DNA of 64,000 bases from Terribacillus saccharophilus (GTDB taxonomy: Bacteria; Bacillota; Bacilli; Bacillales; Amphibacillaceae). Position numbers and translations under genes: made by a program. Of this stretch, positions 34,645-43,053 are shown one piece after another. How positions within the stretch are numbered: position 1 is the first letter of the stretch; the number at the start of each line of letters is the position of its first letter. A model generated the notes under the pieces. The model was not told the DNA's origin, did no database searches, and saw nothing but the letters and a program-made list of their open reading frames with translations. Location of the stretch: NCBI RefSeq assembly GCF_002272075.1, contig NZ_NPBJ01000022.1:124001-188000 (forward strand). The letters run 5' to 3'.

Positions 34645-35999
34645 ACAAAAAGCAACGCGGCTTTTTCCTGACAGCTATCGCTACAGGGACAATGCTCAAT
34701 CCGCTGAATTCCTCGATGATTTCATTGGCTCTTCATGCTATCCAGCATGAATTTTCGCTCAGCTTTGCAACAGTTTCCTGGCTTATTTCTACCTATTATT
34801 TAGCCAGCGCGATTGTTGTGCCAATTGCCGGCAAAGTCGGGGATCTGATTGGTCGGCGTAAGATGCTTTTGATCGGTCTGCTGCTTGTTGCTGTGTCTGC
34901 TGTTGGTGCTCCATTTGCAGGTACATTCCTAATCTTATTAGGCATGCGGCTTTTTCAGGCAGTCGGCAGCAGTTCCATTTATCCAGCCGGTATGGCACTT
35001 GTGCGTACACATATCCATGAAAAACAAGCGTCAGCACTTGCCATATTATCCATCTTCACATCCTCTATGTCAGCGTTCGGGCCGACTGCCGGCGGATTTC
35101 TGATCGACTTTGCTGGCTGGCAGTCAATCTTTACGGTCAATGCTCCATTTATTCTGCTTAGTTTTCTGCTGACTTGGTTTGCCGTCCCTAAGGATCCAGA
35201 AACTACGCACTATACTTTCCGTGAATTCTGGAAACAACTCGATAGCATTGGAATTATCCTTTTTGCAATCGGTATGAGCTTTTCTTTATATTTTCTACTA
35301 TCTTTTGAGCACGGTATCCATTTAATACCCTTGGGGATAGGGATTATATTTCTAGCAGCATTTATTGTGCGTGAATTGCGTGCCGGATACCCTTTTATCG
35401 ATGTACGTTTATTGCGGAGCAACAAACAACTGACACTCGTCTACATCCAGTTCATACTATTGAATATCTTTAACTATAGTCTCTTCTTCGGACTGCCGAG
35501 CTTCTTCCAGGATGTCTTGCATTACAGCCTGAAGACGAGCGGACTGATGATGATTTTCCTTTCTGGTGCAAGTACTTTTGTGTCATTCCTGATGGGACGC
35601 TGGATCGACCGTTCCGGTACAAGTATTCCTACAATTGTCGGGGCTGTGCTCATGATTGGCGGAACTGCAGCATTAGCTCTTATATCCCAGCATCTTACTC
35701 TTGGAAACATCGGTGCTGTCCTCATTTCTCTTGGTATCAGCTACGGAATTGGAAATGTCACCTTGCAAGCAGCAATGTTGCATGCTTCCCCTGAACCTAT
35801 TATCGGGACAAGCTCAGGTCTTTTCCAAACATGCAGATATCTCGGTTCAATTCTTTCTTCGGTTGTCTTAGCGATAGTTTTCGGTGCTGACTTATCTCTG
35901 CCCGGTTTCCGGATCCTAATGATAGTCCTTGTCATCACCGGCCTGGCTTTCTTAGTTACAGCTATCTATTCAAAACAGATGGAAAAAGCAGCGGTATGA
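34641..35999 (+). CDS. MFS transporter, DHA2 (14-helix) family
   Basis: The 452-residue exporter has about 14 helices. It shows LNPLNSSMISLALHAI in helix 1 (Asn/Ser in place of the usual Asp of the D1 motif), GKVGDLIGRRKMLLIG loop 2-3, and QAVGSSSIYPAGMALV of motif B/C type. It resembles EmrB/QacA-like drug exporters. Its ATG overlaps the stop of the 75-aa gene, so translation is coupled. The substrate is unknown. Confidence 0.87.
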   Translation: MNKKQRGFFLTAIATGTMLNPLNSSMISLALHAIQHEFSLSFATVSWLISTYYLASAIVVPIAGKVGDLIGRRKMLLIGLLLVAVSAVGAPFAGTFLILLGMRLFQAVGSSSIYPAGMALVRTHIHEKQASALAILSIFTSSMSAFGPTAGGFLIDFAGWQSIFTVNAPFILLSFLLTWFAVPKDPETTHYTFREFWKQLDSIGIILFAIGMSFSLYFLLSFEHGIHLIPLGIGIIFLAAFIVRELRAGYPFIDVRLLRSNKQLTLVYIQFILLNIFNYSLFFGLPSFFQDVLHYSLKTSGLMMIFLSGASTFVSFLMGRWIDRSGTSIPTIVGAVLMIGGTAALALISQHLTLGNIGAVLISLGISYGIGNVTLQAAMLHASPEPIIGTSSGLFQTCRYLGSILSSVVLAIVFGADLSLPGFRILMIVLVITGLAFLVTAIYSKQMEKAAV

Positions 36000-36017
36000 T
36001 TTTCTGCTGCTTTTTCC
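35981..36017 (+). terminator. Terminator of the DHA2 MFS gene
   Basis: GGAAAAAGCAGC / GCTGCTTTTTCC, a 12-bp stem spanning the stop codon. Confidence 0.75.
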
Positions 36018-36025
36018 ATCTTCTA

Positions 36026-36054
36026 TTGACAGTCGTCTCTAATGGTCATACAAT
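36026..36054 (+). promoter_or_regulatory. SigmaA promoter of garD
   Basis: TTGACA (36026-36031), a 17-base spacer and TACAAT (36049-36054), one mismatch in the -10 box. Confidence 0.8.
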
Positions 36055-36098
36055 TAAACAAAATAACAAATAGTTCCATCTTTTTTATTGCTTCTAAT

Positions 36099-36112
36099 TG
36101 AAATCGCTTACA
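36099..36112 (+). promoter_or_regulatory. cre (CcpA) site before garD
   Basis: TGAAATCGCTTACA matches the cre consensus TGWAANCGNTNWCA at every defined position. It lies downstream of the -10 box and before the ribosome site, so CcpA would act as a roadblock when glucose is present. Confidence 0.8.
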
Positions 36113-36128
36113 ATAAGGAGGAATACAA

Positions 36129-37652
36129 TTGAAATCAACGACTAACCCTTATTTTGTTAAGGTACATGAACAAGATAATGTTGCTATCGCTGTTGCTGAT
36201 GGTGGTCTTGCTGCTGGTACTTCTCTTGCAGATAACATTGTTGCGCAGGAGCACATTCCACAGGGTCACAAGCTTTCCTTGCAACCTATCCATACAGGCG
36301 AACCGGTTATCCGCTACGGCGAAGTGATTGGGCATGCTACAACAGATATTCCCACCGGAAGCTGGGTACAGGAACGCCACTTGCTCCTGCCGACGCCACC
36401 GCCGCTGGATGAACTCTCTCTTTCTCCTGATCCCGCTGCCCCCCTTCCTTCATTAGAAGGTTATACATTCGAAGGCTACCGTAATCCCGATGGATCAGTC
36501 GGCACCAAAAACATACTCGGCATTATAACTAGTGTCCAATGTGTCGTCGGGGTAATGGATCATGCAGTGAAACGACTGAAAGAGGATATCCTGCCTAACT
36601 ATCCAAATGTCGATGATATTATCGGTCTTCACCACGCTTACGGCTGTGGGGTTGCTATTCAGGCACCGGAAGCAATCATCCCGATCCGTACTGTTCAAAA
36701 CCTGGCACGCCATCCGAACTTTGGCGGAGAGACACTAGTTATCGGTCTTGGCTGCGAGAAACTCATTCCATCACGAGTAAACCCAAGCGGAAACGATGAA
36801 GATATCATTATGCTGCAAGATCAGCATGGCTTTCATGCAATGGTTGACAAAATTATAGAAAAGGCCGAGGCAAAGCTGGTCACGCTGAATAAGCGAAAAC
36901 GAGAAACCTGTCCTGTCTCTGAATTGGTTATTGGCACACAATGCGGCGGAAGTGATGCGTTTTCCGGCGTCACCGCGAACCCTGCCGTAGGTTATGCATC
37001 GGACCTACTAGTCCGTGCTGGTGCAACCGTAATGTTTTCCGAAGTGACAGAAGTGCGGGATGCAATCCATTTACTCACACCTCGGGCTGCCAGTGAGGAA
37101 GTCGCCGAAAAGCTAGTGCGGGAAATGGATTGGTATGACCGCTATCTAGCTTCCGGCCAGGCCGATCGGAGCGCCAATCCGTCGCCTGGGAACAAAAAAG
37201 GCGGCTTATCCAATGTTGTAGAAAAGGCGTTGGGATCTGTCGCCAAGTCTGGACAAAGCACAATTGCAAATGTCCTCGCACCAGGAGAACGTGCTGAAAC
37301 GAAGGGCTTACTATTTGCCGCCACTCCTGCCAGCGATTTTGTCTGCGGTACACTTCAGCTTGCTTCCGGCATACACCTGCAGCTCTTTACAACAGGCCGC
37401 GGCACGCCATACAGTCTGGCAATGGCACCTGTCGTGAAGATATCGACTCGAACTGCCCTGCACCAGCAATGGAAGGATTTAATAGATATAAATGCTGGTA
37501 CGATCGCTACCGGGGAAGCAACATTGGAAGAAGTAGGCTGGGAAATATTCCACTTTATACTGGATGTAGCAAGCGGCAGGAAACAGACTTGGGCAGATCA
37601 TTGGGGCACCCATAACGATCTAGCTCTGTTCAATCCAGCCCCTGTTACATGA
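36129..37652 (+). CDS. garD: Galactarate dehydratase (UxaA/GarD family)
   Basis: A 507-residue enzyme with an N-terminal SAF-like domain (residues ~1-95: [30 protein letters not shown]) and the UxaA catalytic core ([17 protein letters not shown]-like block, [26 protein letters not shown]). It ends with [20 protein letters not shown], the pattern I associate with GarD rather than altronate dehydratase; both are iron-dependent dehydratases. TTG start at 36129 with AAGGAGG 7 bases upstream. It stands alone, with consensus promoter and cre site, and no uptake or downstream aldolase gene is nearby. Confidence 0.85.
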   Translation: MKSTTNPYFVKVHEQDNVAIAVADGGLAAGTSLADNIVAQEHIPQGHKLSLQPIHTGEPVIRYGEVIGHATTDIPTGSWVQERHLLLPTPPPLDELSLSPDPAAPLPSLEGYTFEGYRNPDGSVGTKNILGIITSVQCVVGVMDHAVKRLKEDILPNYPNVDDIIGLHHAYGCGVAIQAPEAIIPIRTVQNLARHPNFGGETLVIGLGCEKLIPSRVNPSGNDEDIIMLQDQHGFHAMVDKIIEKAEAKLVTLNKRKRETCPVSELVIGTQCGGSDAFSGVTANPAVGYASDLLVRAGATVMFSEVTEVRDAIHLLTPRAASEEVAEKLVREMDWYDRYLASGQADRSANPSPGNKKGGLSNVVEKALGSVAKSGQSTIANVLAPGERAETKGLLFAATPASDFVCGTLQLASGIHLQLFTTGRGTPYSLAMAPVVKISTRTALHQQWKDLIDINAGTIATGEATLEEVGWEIFHFILDVASGRKQTWADHWGTHNDLALFNPAPVT

Positions 37653-37658
37653 AAAAGG

Positions 37659-37694
37659 AAAAATCCCGATGCATAGAGCGTCGGGATTTTTTTG
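37659..37694. terminator. Bidirectional terminator between garD and azlD
   Basis: AAAAATCCCGA / TCGGGATTTTT with A/T tails on both sides. Confidence 0.88.
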
Positions 37695-38018
37695 TTATCC
37701 TATGAAAAATCGTAGAGCAGCCATAAGCACTACACCAATTACTACCGTTAACAATAGGCTCTTCGTCCATAATGCGAAAAGAATGGTAGGAATCATAATT
37801 GCGATGACCTCCCAGTCGAAAGAAAGCGGTCCGTTTTCTCCTAGTACATTCGAGACAACTAGTGCAGTAAGTATACATATAGGTATATAGGACAGCCACC
37901 TCATGGCAAGCACCGGCAATTTCAGATTTCTGATAATGAGAAAAGGCAGGACGCGCGGCACTATCGTCACTGCCGCACAAGCAGCAATCAGCAGCAGCAT
38001 GGATAAAGAAACGTTCAT
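37695..38018 (-). CDS. azlD: AzlD family branched-chain amino acid exporter subunit
   Basis: The 107-residue membrane protein has four short helices and the AzlD signature near the start (AACAAVTIVPRVLPFLI). It pairs with the larger AzlC protein to export branched-chain amino acids or analogues such as azaleucine. Its start overlaps the azlC stop by four bases (ATGA), typical of the pair. A bidirectional terminator follows. Confidence 0.9.
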   Translation of the reverse strand: MNVSLSMLLLIAACAAVTIVPRVLPFLIIRNLKLPVLAMRWLSYIPICILTALVVSNVLGENGPLSFDWEVIAIMIPTILFALWTKSLLLTVVIGVVLMAALRFFIG

Positions 38019-38743
38019 TTTTCAGTTACCACTCCAATCGTTGCACCGAGAATGGTCGCCAGAAGTACAGCCATATGGGAACTTACAAAGAAGGAAAAGC
38101 CTATCATCAGAATGACAATACATAGTATTAGTCGAATATAGTGCTTTATTTTCGTCGATTCAACTGCATCCAGCTGCAGCACAAGCAGTGCAATAAACAT
38201 ACTGGTCAGAGCAAAATCCAGACCGAGCGCCTCCGGATCTGCTATCCAGTTCCCGAATATTGCGCCGACAGCACAAGAAATAATCCAGCAAATATAAGCC
38301 GTCACATTTAACCCGTTCATCCAGCTTGCTGTCATCCCTTGCTTCTGCTGTGTCTTGACCGAGGCAACGCCGAATGTCTCATCTGTCAGCAGTATGCCAG
38401 ATCCAATGTTCTGCCAAACAGAATACTGTGTAAAATGCGGAGCCAGCGTCGCACTCATAAGAAAATGACGTAAATTCACGATAAAAATTGTTAAAATAAT
38501 TGCAGCAGCCGGGCTTCCCTCAAGTACTAATGCAGCAAATATAAATTGAGCTGATCCAGCATATACAAGCACTGCCAGTAACACTACCTCCAGCGCACTA
38601 AGTCCTGCTGCAATACCGATTACTCCAGCAGCAATCCCAATGCTGATATACCCAAGCAGTGTAGGGATACAATCCCTCACTCCCTGCCTAAAATTCATCT
38701 CATTGTTTTCCTCTGCTCCAATCGATGCATGCACATCGGCCAT
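38015..38743 (-). CDS. azlC: AzlC family branched-chain amino acid exporter
   Basis: This 242-residue membrane protein shows the AzlC blocks GVRDCIPTLLGYISIGIAAG, VYAGSAQFIFAALVL, NLRHFLMSATLAPHF and TDETFGVA. ATG 38743 follows GTGGGAGC; the frame extends six more codons to a TTG without a ribosome site. It forms an operon with azlD. No adjacent Lrp/AzlB regulator is present. Confidence 0.92.
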   Translation of the reverse strand: MADVHASIGAEENNEMNFRQGVRDCIPTLLGYISIGIAAGVIGIAAGLSALEVVLLAVLVYAGSAQFIFAALVLEGSPAAAIILTIFIVNLRHFLMSATLAPHFTQYSVWQNIGSGILLTDETFGVASVKTQQKQGMTASWMNGLNVTAYICWIISCAVGAIFGNWIADPEALGLDFALTSMFIALLVLQLDAVESTKIKHYIRLILCIVILMIGFSFFVSSHMAVLLATILGATIGVVTEK

Positions 38744-38761
38744 TCTGCTCCCACCTATCAA

Positions 38762-39060
38762 TCTTCTCTAGTATTGGTAGACAGTATACCAAAAGCAGGC
38801 ACGTAATGGGAATCACAGAAATAACTTAAAAGACTTCAGCCAGGAGTTCTATTCGTATGTTTTTTTCTCTGGATAGAATAGGATAAGACTAGTCAAGATT
38901 ACATCTTCCCATAGCAGTTCTATATGAGCTATAGATAATAAAGTAAAGTACCTGCAATTATTAACTTTTAAAAAAGGATATATATATAAGTATAAAAAGT
39001 TTTTCACCACTTAAATCTGGGTATAAATACTTAGTTTCGAAAAGAATAGGAGTAGATTCC
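38762..39060. other. 300-base intergenic region upstream of azlC and the chemoreceptor
   Basis: AT-rich divergent promoter region. No ORF, RNA or clear sigmaD (motility) promoter was recognised. An AGGAG at 39048-39052 precedes the chemoreceptor frame but no ATG, GTG or TTG sits at the right distance. Confidence 0.5.
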
Positions 39061-39139
39061 AATAATAAATAATCCACCATCAACGACACAAGTCCTGGAT
39101 AACAATGCTGTCTTAAGCGCAGCAGAGAAGTCCTTAGCC

Positions 39140-39979
39140 ATGATAGAGTTCACACCATTTGGCGAGGTATTATGGGCTAATGAAAATTTTGCTGCAACCA
39201 TTGGCTATCACAAGACAGAGCTGCCTGGTATGCATCACCGGCAATTCTGCACACCAGATTTTGCTCATAGCGCAGATTATAATCAGTTCTGGAGCCGACT
39301 GCGCAGCGGTCAATCTTTCCAGGATAAGATCATGCGAATTGCCAGAAATGGTGATGTAATCTGGCTGGAAGCTACCTACATGCCTGTCTGCGGCGATGAT
39401 GGAAGTGTGGGAGCCGTCCTGAAAATTGCAACTGATATTACTGCAAGGGAAATTGGCACAAAAACAATTACATCCGACCTGCAGCAGATGGCAAATGACT
39501 TACGTGACCGAACGAGTTCCGGAATCGAAAAAAATAATGGAGCCGCCGATTCAATACAGTCCATCGTTGCTGCGACGACCGCCAATATTGATGCAACTGA
39601 AGCCTTAATTAAACAAACAGGCTCCATTCAATCGCTTGTCCAAACCATTAGGGACATTGCAAACCAGACGAATCTATTAGCGTTGAATGCTGCCATTCAA
39701 GCAGCCCATGCTGGCGAACATGGCAGAGGTTTCAATGTTGTTGCGGATGAAGTCCGGAAGCTTGCATCACAAGCAGCAGAAGCAACAAAGCAGGCTCAAG
39801 AGAATATCGGGAAGATGACTGAGCATATTAAACGGATTGAAGCCGTTTCGCATCAGGCTCAACAGCGGAGTATGGATGGGAAAACCCGCGTGCAAGAGGT
39901 TATAGAAGAACTTTATACCTTGGAACAAGCGGCCCAGAATCTGGATAAACAAGCAAATGAACTAAGTCTCCTTATTTAA
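39140..39979 (+). CDS. Soluble PAS-domain methyl-accepting chemotaxis protein
   Basis: A cytosolic chemoreceptor of at least 279 residues with no membrane helix. It has an N-terminal PAS domain ([16 protein letters not shown] to DITARE, ~1-102), then a short MCP signalling domain with the conserved tip [26 protein letters not shown] and [19 protein letters not shown]. It resembles small soluble receptors such as B. subtilis YfmS. The first ATG truncates the PAS N-terminal helix. The open frame continues upstream to 39056 with family-like residues ([17 protein letters not shown]), so the true start is probably upstream at a non-standard codon. Confidence 0.8.
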   Translation: MIEFTPFGEVLWANENFAATIGYHKTELPGMHHRQFCTPDFAHSADYNQFWSRLRSGQSFQDKIMRIARNGDVIWLEATYMPVCGDDGSVGAVLKIATDITAREIGTKTITSDLQQMANDLRDRTSSGIEKNNGAADSIQSIVAATTANIDATEALIKQTGSIQSLVQTIRDIANQTNLLALNAAIQAAHAGEHGRGFNVVADEVRKLASQAAEATKQAQENIGKMTEHIKRIEAVSHQAQQRSMDGKTRVQEVIEELYTLEQAAQNLDKQANELSLLI

Positions 39980-40008
39980 GGAATCGCATTATTGCGGGAT
40001 TTTTTATC
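39977..40008 (+). terminator. Weak terminator after the chemoreceptor
   Basis: AATCGCATTATTGCGGGATT forms an imperfect hairpin followed by six T. Confidence 0.5.
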
Positions 40009-40161
40009 TATAGGAAAAAAGTCTAGTATAATATTCACAAGTACTTGATTCCTAAATTATACTGACCTGGTATATAGAGGATAAATGGTTAATTGACATA
40101 AACCAGCAAAGCTAGTACGCTTAAGTCCCGTTAAGGAATGAAGTTTGGGGAGTAATTCAGT

Positions 40162-40515
40162 ATGTACAAATTCGAGATTGATGACAAAGAGAAAGTACTT
40201 CATATAACAGCAGAAGGGTTCTTTAAGAATGATGAATCCACAGAATTCATGGAGGCACTTTATGAAATATTCGGGTCTATCCAAGCCACCGAATATGATC
40301 TGATTGTAGACCTTATTCATTTGAATGTTATAAAGCAGGATCTGGTTTATAGAATTGCTGATGCTTTTGAATTATATGATGAACTCGGTTTCCGTAACAT
40401 TGTCATCGTCAATCCAATTTCCATTTTAGCGAAAGTACAGCTTTTCAATATCGCAAGAAGCGTGCATTTCTCCGGCACCTTCGTAGATTCATTGGAGGAA
40501 TGGCAGCCGCGTTAA
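40162..40515 (+). CDS. STAS/SpoIIAA-like hypothetical protein
   Basis: A 117-residue soluble alpha/beta protein. The strand pattern VLHITAEGFF, then EYDLIVDLIHL, then RNIVIVNPIS and final GTFVDSLEEWQ fits a SpoIIAA/STAS-like fold. I see no phosphorylatable Ser in the usual DxSG position. GGGGAG precedes ATG 40162. It follows the soluble chemoreceptor by 180 bases on the same strand, and its end overlaps the convergent MFS gene by four bases. Function unknown. Confidence 0.65.
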   Translation: MYKFEIDDKEKVLHITAEGFFKNDESTEFMEALYEIFGSIQATEYDLIVDLIHLNVIKQDLVYRIADAFELYDELGFRNIVIVNPISILAKVQLFNIARSVHFSGTFVDSLEEWQPR

Positions 40516-41837
40516 CGCACTGCCATCCTGTCCGGAGTCTTCTTTTTTGCCACATGGACAATCAAACCTATCAGTGTGAGTACGATGAGCGAGGTCAAAG
40601 CAATTCTGCTTGCCAAATCTCCGTAACCTCTTAAAACAAGAGTAATACTTCCATAAATCATCGGCCCAATAATCGAGGACACCTTGCCCGAGAATGCGAA
40701 CAGGCCGAAGAATTGCCCTCTTTTTTCAACAGGAGATAATTCCACAATTAAAATCCTCGATGTAACCCAAATAGATCCTAAAGCAATCCCGAAAAGACTG
40801 CCCGCTATCCAAAACATCCATTGCGCTGTTGCCAACACGCCGACCGTTAAAGCTATCACCATAATTAATGCCACAAATGAAAATGATCGATGCGCCCCTA
40901 CCCGATTAGCTATCTGGCCAAAGCAAAATGAACCTATGATTGCTGTAACCGTTGAAACTAAATACAGAATGATGAACTGTCCGGAACTGAACCCAACAAC
41001 CGTGACAGCATAAACACTCATTACAGCAATGGTTGTCGCTATTGCATCATTAACAAAGAAATAAGCTACCATGAACCGAAAGATGGATTGATGCTTGCGG
41101 ATTTCCTTGAATGTTGCGATGATTTCCTTATATCCGATCAACAGACTCATACGTGGCCGCTTCTGCACTGACTGCTTGTCTTTCAGGAAAAACAGCAGCG
41201 GGAGCGTAAATATGAGATAGAGACCTGCTGTAGCCAAGAAGACGTATTCATAGCCGTCATCCAGCAAAAAGTAGACAAGCAAGCCGACTAGCGTCCCCAT
41301 ATACCCCACTGCTACACCGAATCCCGACAATGTCGACAGCCGGTTGCGCGGTACCAAATCACTGATTTTCGCATCATAAAATATAAGACTGCTATTATAG
41401 AAGAACTTCGCCAGTACAAATACAAGAACTGTAGCTACAAACGGCGCTGGAAGTCCCCATAGGGTTGCGTCCGAATTCCATCCCGCAAATACGCCCATTA
41501 AAACTGTACATAGAATGGAGACGCCAGCAAATCGGACAATATAGCGCTGTTTATAGCCAGTCTGGTCGATCCAGACGCCAAACAAGGGTGAGAAGATAAC
41601 TAGAAAAAAACTCGCCAGTGCATTTGCATAAGCAATCAGGGTATTCCCAAGCTGTTCCAATTCTGCTGTATTGCCGATTGTATCAGTAACATAGAATGGG
41701 AAGAAGACAGTTGTGATATTGGAAGAAAAAATAGTATTGGCAAAGTCATATAAAGCCCACGACAAAATAGGCAAGGACAGCAAAAATCCGAATCCCCTAC
41801 CTTGGTCGGGTGTCTGCCTTTCGTGTTTGCTTTCCAT
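40512..41837 (-). CDS. MFS transporter, UMF1/Atg22-like
   Basis: Membrane protein of ~441 residues with 12 helices and the UMF1-type N-terminal block LSWALYDFANTIFSSNITTVFFPFYV. Also present is FFYNSSLIFYDAKISDLVPRNRLSTLSGFG, characteristic of the family (Atg22-like, BtlA-like). AAGGAGGT precedes ATG 41837. Bacterial UMF1 members have no firm substrate. Single gene. Confidence 0.85.
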   Translation of the reverse strand: MESKHERQTPDQGRGFGFLLSLPILSWALYDFANTIFSSNITTVFFPFYVTDTIGNTAELEQLGNTLIAYANALASFFLVIFSPLFGVWIDQTGYKQRYIVRFAGVSILCTVLMGVFAGWNSDATLWGLPAPFVATVLVFVLAKFFYNSSLIFYDAKISDLVPRNRLSTLSGFGVAVGYMGTLVGLLVYFLLDDGYEYVFLATAGLYLIFTLPLLFFLKDKQSVQKRPRMSLLIGYKEIIATFKEIRKHQSIFRFMVAYFFVNDAIATTIAVMSVYAVTVVGFSSGQFIILYLVSTVTAIIGSFCFGQIANRVGAHRSFSFVALIMVIALTVGVLATAQWMFWIAGSLFGIALGSIWVTSRILIVELSPVEKRGQFFGLFAFSGKVSSIIGPMIYGSITLVLRGYGDLASRIALTSLIVLTLIGLIVHVAKKKTPDRMAVR

Positions 41838-41985
41838 AGGAAACCTCCTTTTTCTTCCACTATACCTTATGCTTGCTGACATGCATGCTTATTTACAAAA
41901 AAATTACAGTGCGCATTTTTTGTCAAAAATTTCTTGCTCGTAAAGCATTGCTATCGATTTTAGGTATGCCAAAGGAGGTAATGAG

Positions 41986-42318
41986 ATGGATACTTTCGCT
42001 AATTCTTCAGCTATATTCTTTATCCTTTACTTTGTATTTCTCTTGGCAACTCTGGTCGCAAGCATCATTTCACTAGTTATCCATAAACATGGCCGCTTAT
42101 TCTCACTCCTGACCATCCTTCTGGTGCCCGTATTATTTATCACAAGCTTCTACAACGCCCTCATGCGATCAGGCGGAACAACGGAAATTCAGTTCTTTTT
42201 TATCAGTCTATCAAGAGGTGATGGCTCCACGCTCATCATGACTGCTTGCTGGATCTTACTTTTATGCTGGTGGATATGGATGATCTCATTTCGTTTTCAC
42301 TTAAGGAAGAAAGGGTAA
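41986..42318 (+). CDS. Hypothetical three-helix membrane protein
   Basis: A 110-residue protein with hydrophobic segments near residues 8-30, 38-58 and 78-100 and a basic C-terminus (RFHLRKKG). I do not recognise a family. AAAGGAGGT precedes ATG 41986, so expression is likely. It lies 32 bases upstream of the DUF4396 gene on the same strand, suggesting co-transcription. Confidence 0.65.
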   Translation: MDTFANSSAIFFILYFVFLLATLVASIISLVIHKHGRLFSLLTILLVPVLFITSFYNALMRSGGTTEIQFFFISLSRGDGSTLIMTACWILLLCWWIWMISFRFHLRKKG

Positions 42319-42350
42319 AGCTTCTAAGAACATTTTAGGGGTGATTCAGT

Positions 42351-43010
42351 TTGCATCTTATCGCAACAATTGGGGTCTTGATTGGTATTCTCCAAGCTAT
42401 CATGATAGTTTTCGATTTTCGCAGCCGTCGCCAGATGATGAAGATTATGTATATCGTTTGGCCAATGATCGGTCTCTACTTCCCTATAATTGGCCTTTGG
42501 GCTTATTATAAGATCGGCAGGAAAGACAGTATGAAGGTAAATAAAAAACACGATCAGATGCAACATGCCGACAAACCTTTCTGGCAGCAGGTTTTCGTCT
42601 CGACTACCCACTGCAGCAGCGGGTGTGCGCTTGGCGATATGATCGGTGCTCCGATAGTTTTCTGGGCTGGTCTGACAATCGCAGGAAGTACCTTGTATGC
42701 TGACTTTGCCGTTGAATTCATCCTGGCCTTCTTATTTGGGATTGTATTCCAGTACTACGGTATGGGAATGAACAAAGCAAATGACAGTCATATAGCCGAT
42801 GCAATCAAGACAGATGCACTTTCGCTTATTGCGTTTGAAATAGGCATGTTCGGATTCATGCTATTGGCGCATTCCGTATTCTTTGATGGGTTGCATCCGA
42901 ATAGTGTACTATTTTGGTTCATGATGCAAATTGCCATGATCATCGGATTTGCTACTAGCTACCCTGTCAATTGGATTATGGTGAAAAAAGGCATGAAACA
43001 CGCGATGTGA
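42351..43010 (+). CDS. DUF4396 domain-containing membrane protein
   Basis: A 219-residue protein with five to six membrane helices. The family motif STTHCSSGCALGDMIGAP, with two Cys and a His, is intact and may bind metal or a cofactor. Start is TTG 42351, with AGGGGTGA upstream. Function of the family is not known to me; some members sit near copper or heme genes, but no such gene is here. It ends at a long terminator shared with the VWA gene. Confidence 0.8.
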   Translation: MHLIATIGVLIGILQAIMIVFDFRSRRQMMKIMYIVWPMIGLYFPIIGLWAYYKIGRKDSMKVNKKHDQMQHADKPFWQQVFVSTTHCSSGCALGDMIGAPIVFWAGLTIAGSTLYADFAVEFILAFLFGIVFQYYGMGMNKANDSHIADAIKTDALSLIAFEIGMFGFMLLAHSVFFDGLHPNSVLFWFMMQIAMIIGFATSYPVNWIMVKKGMKHAM

Positions 43011-43052
43011 AAAAGACACGGAAACAACATACCTGTTGTTTCCGTGTCTTTT
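43011..43052. terminator. Long bidirectional terminator
   Basis: AAAGACACGGAAACAAC / GTTGTTTCCGTGTCTTT, a 17-bp stem between the convergent DUF4396 and VWA genes. Confidence 0.92.
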
Positions 43053-43053
43053 A

